Assembly (NCBI GenBank): GCA_002688185.1
Contig: NZCE01000042.1
Coordinates: forward strand, 1 to 64,000
Length of the DNA: 64,000 bases
From: Spirochaetales bacterium
GTDB taxonomy: Bacteria; Spirochaetota; Spirochaetia; ARS1246
Reading direction: 5' to 3'
The notes under the pieces are model-generated. The model saw only the letters and a list, made by a program, of their open reading frames with translations, ran no database searches and was not told the DNA's origin. A program made the position numbers and the translations under genes. Positions 1-8,272 of the stretch are shown piece after piece; within the stretch, counting starts at the first letter, position 1, and every line of letters starts with the position of its first letter.

Positions 1-512
1 ACTTCTATGGTTATTGCATCAGGTAATAACTTGGGAGCAGAAGGCTTTCCAGGAAATCTCCTTTCTTTTTGAAGTTTGTACATCTGCTCTTGTGAAGAAA
101 AGTAAACGACTTCTCTTTTGTACCTTTCCCTTTTCAGTTCGGCGAGTTCCCGATACTGGGGAAAAAACGAGTTTGGATTTACTCCAAGAATCTTTTCAAT
201 TTCAGAATTAGATAAGCCTTTCTCGGATGTTCTCACAAAATGGATGATCGTGTTCTTAAGCGTGCCGTGTTTAGAGAAGAAAACACCTCGGTAATGCCAC
301 AAACCTCTTTTGGAAAACTCGGGTATGTCCGGCAGCGTATAGTAGCTTCCACTTTTATTGTAGCTCGTGAGTGCTTTCCATTCCCTTAGGCGTCTGCGGG
401 TAGTGGAGAATGAGCACTGCAAAACCCCTGACAATTCTTTGATAGTTATCACCTTTTTCATTCTGAAAGTACTTAGGGCATCGGTTTCGTGTTGAGTTTT
501 CCTAGGTCGCAC
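1..512 (-). CDS. Partial HTH-like protein of unknown function (runs off left edge)
   Basis: The minus strand is open from a GTG at 512 to the left edge, about 170 codons, so the C-terminus is missing. I chose GTG 512 because a strong Shine-Dalgarno, GGGAGGGG, lies six bases upstream. An internal ATG at 461 is the alternative. The early part (KKVITIKELSGVLQCS, then RRRLREWKALTSYN) reads like a helix-turn-helix that senses or binds DNA. It is followed by a tyrosine-rich stretch (SYYTLPDIPEFSKRGLW) and a second possible helical motif (EKGLSNSEIEKILGVN). I recall similar proteins of unknown function in other bacteria, sometimes near transposases, but cannot verify that here. DNA binding is inference. 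I am sure it is coding, unsure of its role. Confidence 0.7.
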   Translation of the reverse strand, partial: MRPRKTQHETDALSTFRMKKVITIKELSGVLQCSFSTTRRRLREWKALTSYNKSGSYYTLPDIPEFSKRGLWHYRGVFFSKHGTLKNTIIHFVRTSEKGLSNSEIEKILGVNPNSFFPQYRELAELKRERYKREVVYFSSQEQMYKLQKERRFPGKPSAPKLLPDAITIE

Positions 513-741
513 TTTAGTCCCCTCCCAGTTATGGACATATCTAAGCCAAAGCAAAAATAAGGCTTCAATACTTAGACTTTACCATAATCAAGAGGGAAAA
601 CATAGCATTTGGGCGTGCAAACTGACAAATTCGGGGGATTTTTGGGCCACATAATGAAATAGTTTTGACAAAGTATCAGGAATGCGACTTCTTATCTACT
701 TACAACGTAGGCAGTTAGCAAAATCCAACCGGATTTTGTTT
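513..741. other. Non-coding gap
   Basis: This gap between two minus-strand genes holds the hairpin at 719-738 and the upstream region of the partial gene at the left edge. I see no tRNA, no open frame with a credible ribosome site and no clear transposon end in it. Confidence 0.5.
719..738 (-). terminator. Hairpin just after the 742-1107 gene
   Basis: CAAAATCC and GGATTTTG form a perfect 8-bp stem with a 4-base loop, starting three bases beyond the stop codon of the minus-strand gene. There is no long T run after it on the minus strand, so it is a weak intrinsic terminator at best. Confidence 0.4.
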
Positions 742-1107
742 TCATAGCTCATCATAGTTAAGCCAGAGGAGATATGAGTTTCCGTTGCCCCAGCTCCTGC
801 CGTCCCAGGCTTTGTCAACAAAAAAGTGGATGCCAAACCCACCCATCATGTCATCAATTCCACCACCCTCATAGCGCACGTCAAACTCATACTGCATCTC
901 ACCAGCCTGGGTGGCCATGACGTTTATCTTTGCCAGATGCTCCTCCGTGTCACTCTGATAGAGCCGTCCTCCTTTTACCTCCCAATCGCCGTGGGCGTTT
1001 GGAAGGGTAGCCGGACGGGTAAATGTGTGCTGAAATACCACGGTTTGAGCAAACGCCGTTGCTCCGAGCAGCAAAAGGATGGCCAGAAAGCCAAAGGATT
1101 TTTTCAT
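742..1107 (-). CDS. Short exported protein, possibly C-terminally truncated
   Basis: This 121-residue protein begins with a clear signal peptide (MKKSFGFLAILLLLGATAFA, cleavage likely before QTVVF). The mature part has alternating beta-type sequence (GDWEVKGGRLYQSD, MQYEFDVRYEGG, GGFGIHFFVD), which suggests a concanavalin-A-like or lipocalin-like sandwich. The chain stops abruptly at NYDEL, in what looks like the middle of a strand, so a larger ancestor may have lost its C-terminal half. The start is well supported by AGGAG seven bases upstream and a promoter at 1144-1172. Function is unknown; I infer only an exported, probably periplasmic or surface location. Confidence 0.6.
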   Translation of the reverse strand: MKKSFGFLAILLLLGATAFAQTVVFQHTFTRPATLPNAHGDWEVKGGRLYQSDTEEHLAKINVMATQAGEMQYEFDVRYEGGGIDDMMGGFGIHFFVDKAWDGRSWGNGNSYLLWLNYDEL

Positions 1108-1143
1108 ACTGATCCTACTCCTTGTGTTATTTTATTCCATGGT

Positions 1144-1172
1144 ATTGTATGCCCGATTCTGAAACGGTGCAA
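1144..1172 (-). promoter_or_regulatory. Sigma-70-type promoter for the 742-1107 gene
   Basis: On the minus strand TTGCAC (1172-1167) and TACAAT (1149-1144) are separated by 17 bases. The predicted transcript starts about 30 bases before the ATG at 1107. Confidence 0.65.
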
Positions 1173-1231
1173 GGGGTTTTTTTTAAGGACGTAACGTTCG
1201 GATGAAACGGGTGCATGAAGAGAGGCGGGTA

Positions 1232-1540
1232 ATGAGACTAGAAGGATTTCAGAAAAATTTCCTACGAAAATCTGCGCAGAAGCTAAAACCTCTGGTGATA
1301 GTCGGAAAATCAGGGGTAGGGGAGCCGATTCGGGCAGCCCTGGATGAGAATTTGCTTCATCATGAATTGGTGAAGGTGAAATATCTCGATTTCAAAGAAA
1401 ATAAGGATGTGTCGGCAGGGTTGCTGGCTTCACAGACCGGCTCAGCACTCATCCAGATAATTGGGAATGTCGCGATCTTTTACCGTCAGAATAGTGATCC
1501 TGAAAGGCGAATCTACCATTTGCCTAAGCGAGATTATTGA
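1232..1540 (+). CDS. yhbY: YhbY family RNA-binding (CRM domain) protein
   Basis: This 102-residue protein is a single CRM domain. It has the opening LRKSAQKLKPLVIVGKSGV with the GKSGVG loop at residues 25-30, the HELVKV strand near residue 44 and the closing LIQIIGNVAIFYR strand. Family members bind pre-50S ribosomal particles and act in ribosome assembly in the cytoplasm. A longer frame opens at ATG 1202, but I chose ATG 1232 because AGAGGCGGG sits just upstream and the family normally begins a few residues before this helix. The last bases overlap the convergent deaminase gene. Length and motifs fit the family well. Confidence 0.88.
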   Translation: MRLEGFQKNFLRKSAQKLKPLVIVGKSGVGEPIRAALDENLLHHELVKVKYLDFKENKDVSAGLLASQTGSALIQIIGNVAIFYRQNSDPERRIYHLPKRDY

Positions 1541-2025
1541 TCCTCATATCGTTGGAGCTCGTCGAATTTATATTGGATCTCGATCCCGGCTTCGCTGAAT
1601 AACTCCTCGGACTCTTTCCCCGCATGGTACTTTCTCTCGCAAACCACGCGGGAAACTCCGCAGTTGATAAGCAACATTGCACACGTGCGGCACGGGGTCA
1701 TCCGGCAGTAGAGCGTTGCGCCCTCAATGGCAATGCCACGTTTTGCGGCTTGACAAACCGCGTTCTGCTCAGCATGGACCGTGCGAACGCAATGCTCCGA
1801 GATAGTTCCGTCCTCATGAACTACCTTTTTCATTTGATGACCGATTTCGTCACAGTGGGGTAATCCCTGGGGCGAGCCTACATAGCCTGTTACCAATAGT
1901 TGGCGATCTTTCGCAATTACGCAACCGCTTCTACCCCTCCCGCACGTGGCCCGTTTCGAGATAGCGTCCGCTACCTCCATAAAATAATCGTCCCAACTTG
2001 GCCGGACATATTGCTCTTCGCTCAT
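1534..2025 (-). CDS. dCMP deaminase (ComEB-type cytidine/deoxycytidylate deaminase)
   Basis: The enzyme (163 residues) would convert dCMP to dUMP, feeding dTMP synthesis in the cytoplasm. The zinc site is complete: HAEQNA with His84 and the proton-shuttle Glu86, then PCRTC with Cys112 and Cys115. The family's N-terminal features (SWDDYFMEVADAISKRATC, RGRSGCVIAKD, TGYVGSPQGLPHCDE) are also present. I start at ATG 2025 because GAGGTG lies just upstream; the longer GTG start at 2031 would bury that site. The 3' end overlaps yhbY by a few bases in convergent orientation. Activity on CMP-level substrates rather than free cytidine is inferred from the overall family match. Confidence 0.9.
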   Translation of the reverse strand: MSEEQYVRPSWDDYFMEVADAISKRATCGRGRSGCVIAKDRQLLVTGYVGSPQGLPHCDEIGHQMKKVVHEDGTISEHCVRTVHAEQNAVCQAAKRGIAIEGATLYCRMTPCRTCAMLLINCGVSRVVCERKYHAGKESEELFSEAGIEIQYKFDELQRYEDQ

Positions 2026-2097
2026 AATCACCTCATCGGCGGTAGAATATCATGGTGCCATTGAATATCCAACGACGTACGAATCCCTTTTGAACCT

Positions 2098-2126
2098 TTG
2101 ACACCTAAATAAGCGGCGTCTATACT
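2098..2126 (+). promoter_or_regulatory. Near-consensus sigma-70 promoter
   Basis: TTGACA at 2098-2103 and TATACT at 2121-2126 have an ideal 17-base spacer, giving 11 of 12 consensus matches. The predicted start of transcription is about 2133, next to the ATG of the 28-codon leader ORF at 2134. Confidence 0.85.
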
Positions 2127-2133
2127 CACCGCC

Positions 2134-2220
2134 ATGAGTGACGACGATTATAAAAAACTCTCAAGTAGCGCTCAGTGCCCCTTATTGAGATTCTGGGATG
2201 CTTTGAGAAAACGGCTTTAA
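2134..2220 (+). CDS. 28-residue leader ORF upstream of egsA, possibly leaderless
   Basis: The frame encodes MSDDDYKKLSSSAQCPLLRF followed by WDALRKRL and ends with TAA one base before the ATG of the dehydrogenase gene. It begins within a base or two of the predicted transcription start, so its message would have essentially no 5' leader. The next gene has only a weak ribosome site, so its translation may be coupled to termination of this peptide. No attenuator-like run of one amino acid is seen. It could be a regulatory leader peptide or a small protein; chance occurrence is not excluded. Confidence 0.45.
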   Translation: MSDDDYKKLSSSAQCPLLRFWDALRKRL

Positions 2221-2221
2221 G

Positions 2222-3550
2222 ATGACGTTGGAAGAAGCTTTGACATTTGCCACCGACACCGTCCTACTGGAAACCGGAAATGCGCTAAAAAATGCGGCAA
2301 TCCTGTACCGGAGGCACTTTGGTGGCGAGAAATGTTTTCTAGTCGCCGATGAAAATACCTATGCCGTTGCCGGTGAGACGGTTGCCGCGTTGCTGAATGA
2401 CAACGGTGTCGATCTGACTCAACCGCTCGTTTATCCCGGCAACCCGATTTTGCCGGCCGAGTACGCACTGATTCAAGAAATTCGGGGCGAGATCTCCAGC
2501 CGTTGCTGTTTTCCGGTTGCCGTAGGGTCGGGTACAATAAATGACCTGGTTAAGGTTGCCGCGTATGAAAATAATCTTGGCTATATGGTCGTTGCCACCG
2601 CTGCCTCCGTGGATGGCTACTCGGCCCCGGGCGCCTCGATAGTAAAGAACGGATTTAAGAACAGCATATATTGCAGCGCGCCTCGTGTAATTCTCGCCGA
2701 TTCAGGGGTTTTGCGAAATGCGCCGCTCAGTATGACGGCCGCCGGATACGCCGACCTCGCGAGTAAATTTCCGGCGGGCGCCGATTGGATAATCGCGGAT
2801 GAAATTGGTGAGGATCCTATCGATGACGTATGCTGGCGGATGGTGCAGACAGCTCTGGATGATTGGCTTTCGAAGCCCGAGGGCATCCAACACCGGGACG
2901 CGGCGGCCATTGCGACGGTTTTCTATGGCCTTATTATGACTGGTATTTCTATGCAGCGGCTGAGAAAATCCAGACCCGCCTCGGGGGCCGAACATCTCAT
3001 GAGCCATATCTGGGAGATGAGACACCTTTCGGTCGACGGCGTGCCCGTTTCCCACGGATTCAAAGTTGGCATCGCGACCTTGGCCACGACCGCCCTCATG
3101 AATAGGCTATTTGCGCGGGACCTGGTAGACCTTGATCTGCACAAGGCGACAAAATACCGAATGAGTTGGGACGACGAGGAAAGACGGATCAGGACGCTGT
3201 TTGCGGGGACTCAGATCGTAGAGGACGTAATCGGCGAAAGTAAAGCCAAATACGCTGAAGGCAGCGCGTTTCAGCGAAGGATAGATGCAATTGCCGCAGG
3301 CTGGTCACGGATCTGTGAGAGGGCTAAAAGACAGCTGTTGCTCTACGACGACTTAAAGAATCGTTTTTTAAAGGCCGGTGCACCAACGCGCCCTGAAGAA
3401 ATCGGACTCAAGCGTCAGGATATCGGCGAGGCATTTCGATTGGCGCGGTTGATTAGAAATAGATACACTTGTCTCGATTTGGCATTTGATACGGGCATAT
3501 TTGACGAATGCATCGATGAAGTTTTAGACTCTGAGACTTTTTTTGCCTAA
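2222..3550 (+). CDS. egsA: sn-Glycerol-1-phosphate dehydrogenase (EgsA/AraM family)
   Basis: The protein (442 residues) belongs to the iron-containing alcohol dehydrogenase superfamily and matches the AraM/EgsA branch, which reduces dihydroxyacetone phosphate to sn-glycerol-1-phosphate with NAD(P)H. The nucleotide loop GSGTINDL is at 102-109 and TAASVDGYSAPGAS follows at 126-139. Likely metal ligands are Asp178 in AGYADLASK, His258 in SGAEHLMSH and His278 in PVSHGF, as in AraM. The C-terminal helical domain is present, so the enzyme looks full length. It follows a strong promoter and a tiny leader ORF. In bacteria G1P can feed archaeal-type ether lipids or heptaprenylglyceryl phosphate, but no partner gene is in the window. 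Confidence 0.8.
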   Translation: MTLEEALTFATDTVLLETGNALKNAAILYRRHFGGEKCFLVADENTYAVAGETVAALLNDNGVDLTQPLVYPGNPILPAEYALIQEIRGEISSRCCFPVAVGSGTINDLVKVAAYENNLGYMVVATAASVDGYSAPGASIVKNGFKNSIYCSAPRVILADSGVLRNAPLSMTAAGYADLASKFPAGADWIIADEIGEDPIDDVCWRMVQTALDDWLSKPEGIQHRDAAAIATVFYGLIMTGISMQRLRKSRPASGAEHLMSHIWEMRHLSVDGVPVSHGFKVGIATLATTALMNRLFARDLVDLDLHKATKYRMSWDDEERRIRTLFAGTQIVEDVIGESKAKYAEGSAFQRRIDAIAAGWSRICERAKRQLLLYDDLKNRFLKAGAPTRPEEIGLKRQDIGEAFRLARLIRNRYTCLDLAFDTGIFDECIDEVLDSETFFA

Positions 3551-3573
3551 AACATACACTGAACCAACGCAGC

Positions 3574-4533
3574 TCATCGCGCTGTTAGGTGTCTTTGCAC
3601 CTCGACTTTGGGCAAGATCGACCTTAAATGCGCTCTTTCCACATGACCCGTTTTCAGAGAAATGCAATTGGCGGTTCCCATAGCAACTGCAAGTCGAATT
3701 GACTGCTCCAAGCAGTCAAGATCCCAGGAAAAGCCACTATCGAGCATAGAAGATATTACTCCTGAAGAGAAAACATCCCCGGAACCGATGGGATTTTTAG
3801 CGCTGATTGCTGGTGGAGAGGCAACTATGCCGGCGGCGGCTGAGAATCCCTCAGCCCCGTTCTCCCCCAGGGTGATGATGATCCACCTAATGCCAAAGTC
3901 TTCTCGGATTGACGTGCAGGCGTTTTCTCGATCTTGGCGGGAATCTACCGGCATACCTGTGAGATCCGCAAGCTCATCGTTATTGATTTTGAGAATATCT
4001 GGACCGGCGGCAAGAGCCACTTTCCCGTGCTCCCTGTATGAATCGAGAAATACCGGGATGTTATGTTCTTTTGCCCTAAGTGCATACTGCAGATAGCAAT
4101 CGGGTGTATCACCGTCCACGGCTGTACCCGCTATCGCCAAACACTTCGCTTGGGGCAACAGCGCCAGAAACGCCTTTAGAAACTCACCTGCCTCCCTTTC
4201 ATTAATCTCCGGGGCAGGCTCGACTATCTCGGTGGCAATCCCTGCCTTGCTCAGGACCGTCGTGCACATCCGCGTTTCAGAAGATATTGGTACAATCGTC
4301 TTCCGGATGCCGTCCCGGTCGCACGCTACGGTAAATTGACCGCCTATGTGCCCGCCGGCGTACGCCAATAGGTGCGGGGTCTTTCCAAGAAAGTTCAAAC
4401 CGCGCGAAAGATTTGCTCCTTTCCCCGCCGCAGATCTCGTAACGCCGGTTACACGATTCACTTTTCCAGGCAACATGTCCGGGAGCAGGTATGTATTCTG
4501 CCAAGCGCTGTTCTGTCCGACGACAAGGATCAT
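3574..4533 (-). CDS. PfkB-family sugar kinase (1-phosphofructokinase-like)
   Basis: This 319-residue kinase has the PfkB (ribokinase) fold signatures: GKGANLSRGL at 37-46 and NPIGSGDVFSSGV from 247, with catalytic Asp253. The sequence around the start resembles the hexose-phosphate branch (FruK, LacC), which phosphorylates fructose-1-phosphate or tagatose-6-phosphate at the expense of ATP. The gene lies 17 bases downstream of the PPi-phosphofructokinase gene on the same strand, so the two probably share a transcript and both act at the fructose-phosphate level. Exact substrate cannot be read from the sequence. The ATP-binding C-terminal region (LGENGAEGF) is intact. Confidence 0.8.
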   Translation of the reverse strand: MILVVGQNSAWQNTYLLPDMLPGKVNRVTGVTRSAAGKGANLSRGLNFLGKTPHLLAYAGGHIGGQFTVACDRDGIRKTIVPISSETRMCTTVLSKAGIATEIVEPAPEINEREAGEFLKAFLALLPQAKCLAIAGTAVDGDTPDCYLQYALRAKEHNIPVFLDSYREHGKVALAAGPDILKINNDELADLTGMPVDSRQDRENACTSIREDFGIRWIIITLGENGAEGFSAAAGIVASPPAISAKNPIGSGDVFSSGVISSMLDSGFSWDLDCLEQSIRLAVAMGTANCISLKTGHVERAHLRSILPKVEVQRHLTAR

Positions 4534-4550
4534 AAAATGCGTCGGTGCGG

Positions 4551-6206
4551 CTATGAATGTTCAAGAGAAAGGGTTTTGCTCGGAGCGTTACACACTTCGT
4601 CCGGTCCGTAGTATTGAATTGCTCCGGGAAATACATACGCACTTTCCCGGGCCCAGACTTCTCTTTCTGAAATAAACGACTGAAATGGTTTCCCGTCAAG
4701 TTCAACGAGGGCCTTTTTAATCACAGGCTTTTCCTGACCTTGCCGTCGTTCCATATTCATCATCATCGTGAAGGGGATCCCGCCGGCGAGCCATTGGGAG
4801 GCGGGGAGGGCCAAGTTTCTGATTGACGAAATATATCCTGTGAGCTCAAATTGGGCCAGCACAACGGCGTTGTACCCCAGTGAGTAGCAGTAGTCGGCAT
4901 CAAAGTTGGATGGAAATGCGCATCTGCCCTCATATCCAAAAAAATGATTTTGCGAGCTGAAAATTCCTGAGTATTTGGTTTCTGTCTTCAGCTCGGCGAG
5001 TCTGTCGTCAACCATTTCGATTAACATTTTTTCGGTCTCGATTCTCGATACCTGAACATTGCCATGGGGATCTCGATCCATGAGGAGCTGCCTCTGAATG
5101 TTATTGGGTAGCGAGGAGAATACGTAGGAGGAGTCACGGGTCAGGTTTTTATTTACCCATTCGGCCTGGTCTTCAAACGTATTTAACGTGGAAAAATATT
5201 CAACGTGATCCGCAAGTAGGGCGTTAAGCTCAGAAATGAGCATCTTTACCTCTGGAATAAACTCAATTAATCCCTCCGGAACCAATACGACGCCAAAATT
5301 GTCGCCGTTTTTTGCTCGACCTACGACGATATCGGCAATTTGATGGACTATCTGGCCCAGGGTTTGTTTTTTTGCCTCTACCTCCTCAGAGATGATTGCA
5401 ATGTTTGGCTGGGTCTGCAAAGCACACTCGAGACAGATATGTGACGCCGACCGGCCCATGAGCTTGATAAAATGCCAATATTTTTTTGCGGAGTTTGCGT
5501 CCCTCTCGATATTTCCGATGAGCTCCGAATAGGTTTTTGTCGCAGTATCGAATCCAAAGGACACTTCTATCATTTCATTCTTGAGATCGCCGTCGATGGT
5601 TTTGGGAACACCAATGACGCATATGTCGGAGTTTTGATCGACAAAATACTCGGCGAGCAACGCCGCATTGGTATTTGAGTCATCTCCGCCGATTACGACC
5701 AAAGCATCTAGTTGCCGTTTTTGACACACCTCGAGGGCCGATTTGAATTGGTCTTGTGTTTCTATCTTTGTCCTGCCGGAGCCGATCATGTCAAAACCGC
5801 CGGTATTCTTATAGCTATCTATTATCTCAGACGTGAGTAAGATTGCATTGTCTTGCAGGATACCAGACGGTCCCCCAAGAAACCCTATCAGCCTGGAATC
5901 AGCACTACCGGCCCGTAGTGCATCCGCGATTCCGGCTATTACATTATGTCCTCCCGGTGCTTGGCCTCCTGAGAGAACAACCCCAACAGTAAGGACTTTG
6001 TGGGCATACGGGTTGTTCCCCGCCTCAAAACTCACTATTGGCTTGCCAAATGTTTTTTTGAAGATTTGGCTCAGGGCCGCTTGATCGCCGGCGGACCCTG
6101 TTTCAATGCCGGACCGGAGCTCAATTTTCTCTAGGGGCATTGCCAGTACTGACGGAAGCTTTGGTGCGTATTCATACCGGTTCTTCTGCAGACTGGACAT
6201 TTTCAT
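4551..6206 (-). CDS. pfp: Pyrophosphate-dependent 6-phosphofructokinase (long form)
   Basis: The 551-residue length is typical of the long PPi-dependent phosphofructokinases of spirochaetes and plants, which phosphorylate fructose-6-phosphate reversibly using pyrophosphate. Key motifs are [10 protein letters not shown] at 79-88, GGDDSN at 173-178, PKTIDGDL from 201 and MGRSASH at 250-256. The second Asp in GGDDS, where ATP enzymes carry Gly, and the Lys in PKTIDGD are the established determinants of pyrophosphate use. GGAGG precedes the ATG, and a strong promoter lies at 6260-6288. It is followed in the same direction by the PfkB kinase. This suggests PPi-linked glycolysis. Confidence 0.93.
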   Translation of the reverse strand: MKMSSLQKNRYEYAPKLPSVLAMPLEKIELRSGIETGSAGDQAALSQIFKKTFGKPIVSFEAGNNPYAHKVLTVGVVLSGGQAPGGHNVIAGIADALRAGSADSRLIGFLGGPSGILQDNAILLTSEIIDSYKNTGGFDMIGSGRTKIETQDQFKSALEVCQKRQLDALVVIGGDDSNTNAALLAEYFVDQNSDICVIGVPKTIDGDLKNEMIEVSFGFDTATKTYSELIGNIERDANSAKKYWHFIKLMGRSASHICLECALQTQPNIAIISEEVEAKKQTLGQIVHQIADIVVGRAKNGDNFGVVLVPEGLIEFIPEVKMLISELNALLADHVEYFSTLNTFEDQAEWVNKNLTRDSSYVFSSLPNNIQRQLLMDRDPHGNVQVSRIETEKMLIEMVDDRLAELKTETKYSGIFSSQNHFFGYEGRCAFPSNFDADYCYSLGYNAVVLAQFELTGYISSIRNLALPASQWLAGGIPFTMMMNMERRQGQEKPVIKKALVELDGKPFQSFISEREVWARESAYVFPGAIQYYGPDEVCNAPSKTLSLEHS

Positions 6207-6259
6207 CTTGAATCCTCCATAATAATCCGCTTGACGGGACGCAACCTTCTCACCGTGGA

Positions 6260-6288
6260 TTTATACGTTTCAACGAGGAGTGAGTCAA
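6260..6288 (-). promoter_or_regulatory. Sigma-70 promoter for pfp and the PfkB kinase
   Basis: On the minus strand TTGACT (6288-6283) and TATAAA (6265-6260) have a 17-base spacer. The predicted leader of about 45 bases ends in the GGAGG site of pfp. Confidence 0.8.
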
Positions 6289-6313
6289 GCCGGGAGAGGA
6301 ACCAAGACGTTCA

Positions 6314-7117
6314 ATGAAATTTCTCGAGTTGCCTGATACCAAAACCCAATGTCCGTATATCTCCGGACGTAAGTTTATAGCAGAGAATTTTCTCTTTTCT
6401 GCGCCGGACGCCGATCAACTCGATTATCTTCTCTCCGGCGGATTCAGGCATTTTGGTGCATATTTTTTTAGACCAGTTTGCGAGTCATGCTCGCGCTGTA
6501 TTCCTCTACGGGTGATCGTAACCGATTATTCACCTAGCCGGTCGGGGAAACGGATTCTTTCCAAGAATTCAATGTTCAGAGTGACTGTGGGAGCACCGGG
6601 GATGTCGCGCCGGGGATTCGTTCTTTACAAAAAACATCAGCAAAGATTCGAAAGAAAAGGTTCTGAGTCGTTTGAGCGGTACGTGGAATCTTTTTTTTCT
6701 CCTACATTTGGCAATACTCAAATATCGGTTTTTGACGTAAATCATCTCATCTCGGTCCTTCATCTTGATGTAACCGGCACGTCGATGTCTGCCGTCTATT
6801 GCTATTTTGACACGGCCTATGAACGTCGGAGCCTGGGGACATTTACGATACTCAAAGGATTAGAATTGGCTCTATATATGAATATTCGCTGGTTTTACCT
6901 CGGATACGTGGTGGAAGAGAATAATCATATGTCATACAAGGTTCGCTATCGGCCGAACGAAATACTCGCTCCCTCGGGCTGGGTGCCGTACAGAGTTTTA
7001 TCCGGCGAAGAGCAAAACCGGCGCTGTTTTGACGAAGGATTTCCAGGAACAGCGTTTAGGGCAAAACACCCGTTCCGCGGCGTGTTTGATTTTAGCCCCA
7101 ATGTAAAGGATGGCTAA
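6314..7117 (+). CDS. bpt: Bpt-like aspartate/glutamate leucyltransferase
   Basis: The protein (267 residues) matches the bacterial ATE-like aminoacyl-tRNA-protein transferases that attach leucine from Leu-tRNA to N-terminal Asp or Glu, marking proteins for ClpAP degradation. The N-terminal domain has the cysteine pattern CPYISGRKF, GFRHFGAYFFRPVCESC and SRCIPLRV. The C-terminal GNAT-like part has SMSAVYCYFDTAYERRSLGT and ILKGLELALYMNIRWFYLGY, typical of the family. It is divergent from pfp and convergent with galT, overlapping the latter by four bases. Length is slightly above the family norm. Whether leucine or another residue is transferred is inferred from family only. Confidence 0.85.
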   Translation: MKFLELPDTKTQCPYISGRKFIAENFLFSAPDADQLDYLLSGGFRHFGAYFFRPVCESCSRCIPLRVIVTDYSPSRSGKRILSKNSMFRVTVGAPGMSRRGFVLYKKHQQRFERKGSESFERYVESFFSPTFGNTQISVFDVNHLISVLHLDVTGTSMSAVYCYFDTAYERRSLGTFTILKGLELALYMNIRWFYLGYVVEENNHMSYKVRYRPNEILAPSGWVPYRVLSGEEQNRRCFDEGFPGTAFRAKHPFRGVFDFSPNVKDG

Positions 7118-8151
7118 ATGGCCGCATAATGCTCATCGGGCAGTTTCCGCAATCTGTCTGCGCTCATCTCGGCGGTAATGTCCCTCTGTGGCATAGCGAG
7201 CATTTCGTACCCAACCATAAACTTTTTTACCGTGGCAGAACGCAAAAGGGGAGGAAAAAAATGCACGTGCATGTGCCACTCGTCGTGTGCCGCTCCATCG
7301 GTTGGCTTTTGATGTATTCCCATTGAGTAAGGAAAGTTTGTCTCAAACAAGTTGTCATACCTTGTTCCGATGCGTTTTAAGATTTCCGCAAAATCATCGA
7401 TCTCCGCCGGCGTGAGGTCTGACACGGAAGTGATGTGACGACGTGGTAGAATCATGGTTTCAAAAGGCCAAACGGCCCAGAATGGCACTACCCCGACAAA
7501 TGATGCATTTTGCAGAACTAGGCGTTCCGATTGCAACAGTTCTAACTCGAGGTACGAACAGAGCATACACCGGCTGCCTGCGGTGTTGTATCGTAGTTGA
7601 CAGTCGGTCTCCTGGAGCGGCAGTTGGGGCACAGTTTCATTTGACCAAATTTGCCCGTGGGGATGGGGATTAGAGCAGCCCATGATTTCCCCTTTATTCT
7701 CAAATATCTGGACGTATTTAATAAAATCCATAGAGCCGAGGTCGGCATATTCTCGTTTCCACGTTTCGATAATTCTTGAGATTGCCGACGCGTCCATCCG
7801 AGCCAATGTGAGATTATGCTTGGGGGAAAAACAGATGACTCTGCAGATCCCGCGCTCGCCCCGGGCCTGAAGCAATCCCCCGTTGTCGAAGACCCCCGAT
7901 GGCGCATCAGGCAGAATGGCGGCAAAATCGTTCGGGAACACATGTGTTTCCGAATAGTCGGGATTCATCTTTCCTCCCGCTCTGGCGTTGCGGGGACAGA
8001 GATAGCAGTCAGGATCGTATGAGGGTAAGATATCTCGAGCGGGTTGCTCGGTCTTGCCCTGCCAGGGGCGCTTTGTTCGATGTGGGGATACCAGTATCCA
8101 ACGGTCGATCAGCGGATTATACCTGGTGTGACTGTGATCCTTTAGATTCAT
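7114..8151 (-). CDS. galT: Galactose-1-phosphate uridylyltransferase
   Basis: This 345-residue enzyme exchanges UMP between UDP-glucose and galactose-1-phosphate in the Leloir pathway. The active-site HPHGQ is at 163-167, with His165 as the nucleophile that carries the uridylyl group. A zinc pair is likely at Cys49 and Cys52 (DCYLC). The N-terminal RYNPLIDRWILVSPHRTKRPWQ and the C-terminal HMHVHFFPP histidine cluster are diagnostic. GGAGG lies just before the ATG. No galK or galE is in the window, so it stands alone next to other sugar genes. The gene overlaps bpt convergently by four bases. Confidence 0.95.
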   Translation of the reverse strand: MNLKDHSHTRYNPLIDRWILVSPHRTKRPWQGKTEQPARDILPSYDPDCYLCPRNARAGGKMNPDYSETHVFPNDFAAILPDAPSGVFDNGGLLQARGERGICRVICFSPKHNLTLARMDASAISRIIETWKREYADLGSMDFIKYVQIFENKGEIMGCSNPHPHGQIWSNETVPQLPLQETDCQLRYNTAGSRCMLCSYLELELLQSERLVLQNASFVGVVPFWAVWPFETMILPRRHITSVSDLTPAEIDDFAEILKRIGTRYDNLFETNFPYSMGIHQKPTDGAAHDEWHMHVHFFPPLLRSATVKKFMVGYEMLAMPQRDITAEMSADRLRKLPDEHYAAI

Positions 8152-8205
8152 TTGGCCTCCCTCCGATTCATTAGTGCAGTGGAGCTCAACGAGTTCTCGT
8201 CCGTA

Positions 8206-8233
8206 TTGGCTTTTTTTTTTATATCTTTATACT
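8206..8233 (+). promoter_or_regulatory. Promoter for the J-domain protein gene
   Basis: TTGGCT at 8206-8211 and TATACT at 8228-8233 are separated by 16 bases that include a run of T. Transcription would start near 8240, downstream of the ATG at 8174, which supports the later TTG start at 8273. Confidence 0.6.
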
Positions 8234-8272
8234 GTAATTTCTCTACCAAGGCTAACGCCGGCGAGGATCGAT

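Noticed and set aside
14..211. Plus-strand open frame of 65 codons
   Set aside because: It lies opposite the better supported minus-strand gene and has no ribosome site or recognisable protein features.
513..741. A tRNA or insertion sequence end in the gap
   Set aside because: No cloverleaf could be folded by eye and no terminal inverted repeats or target duplication were seen.
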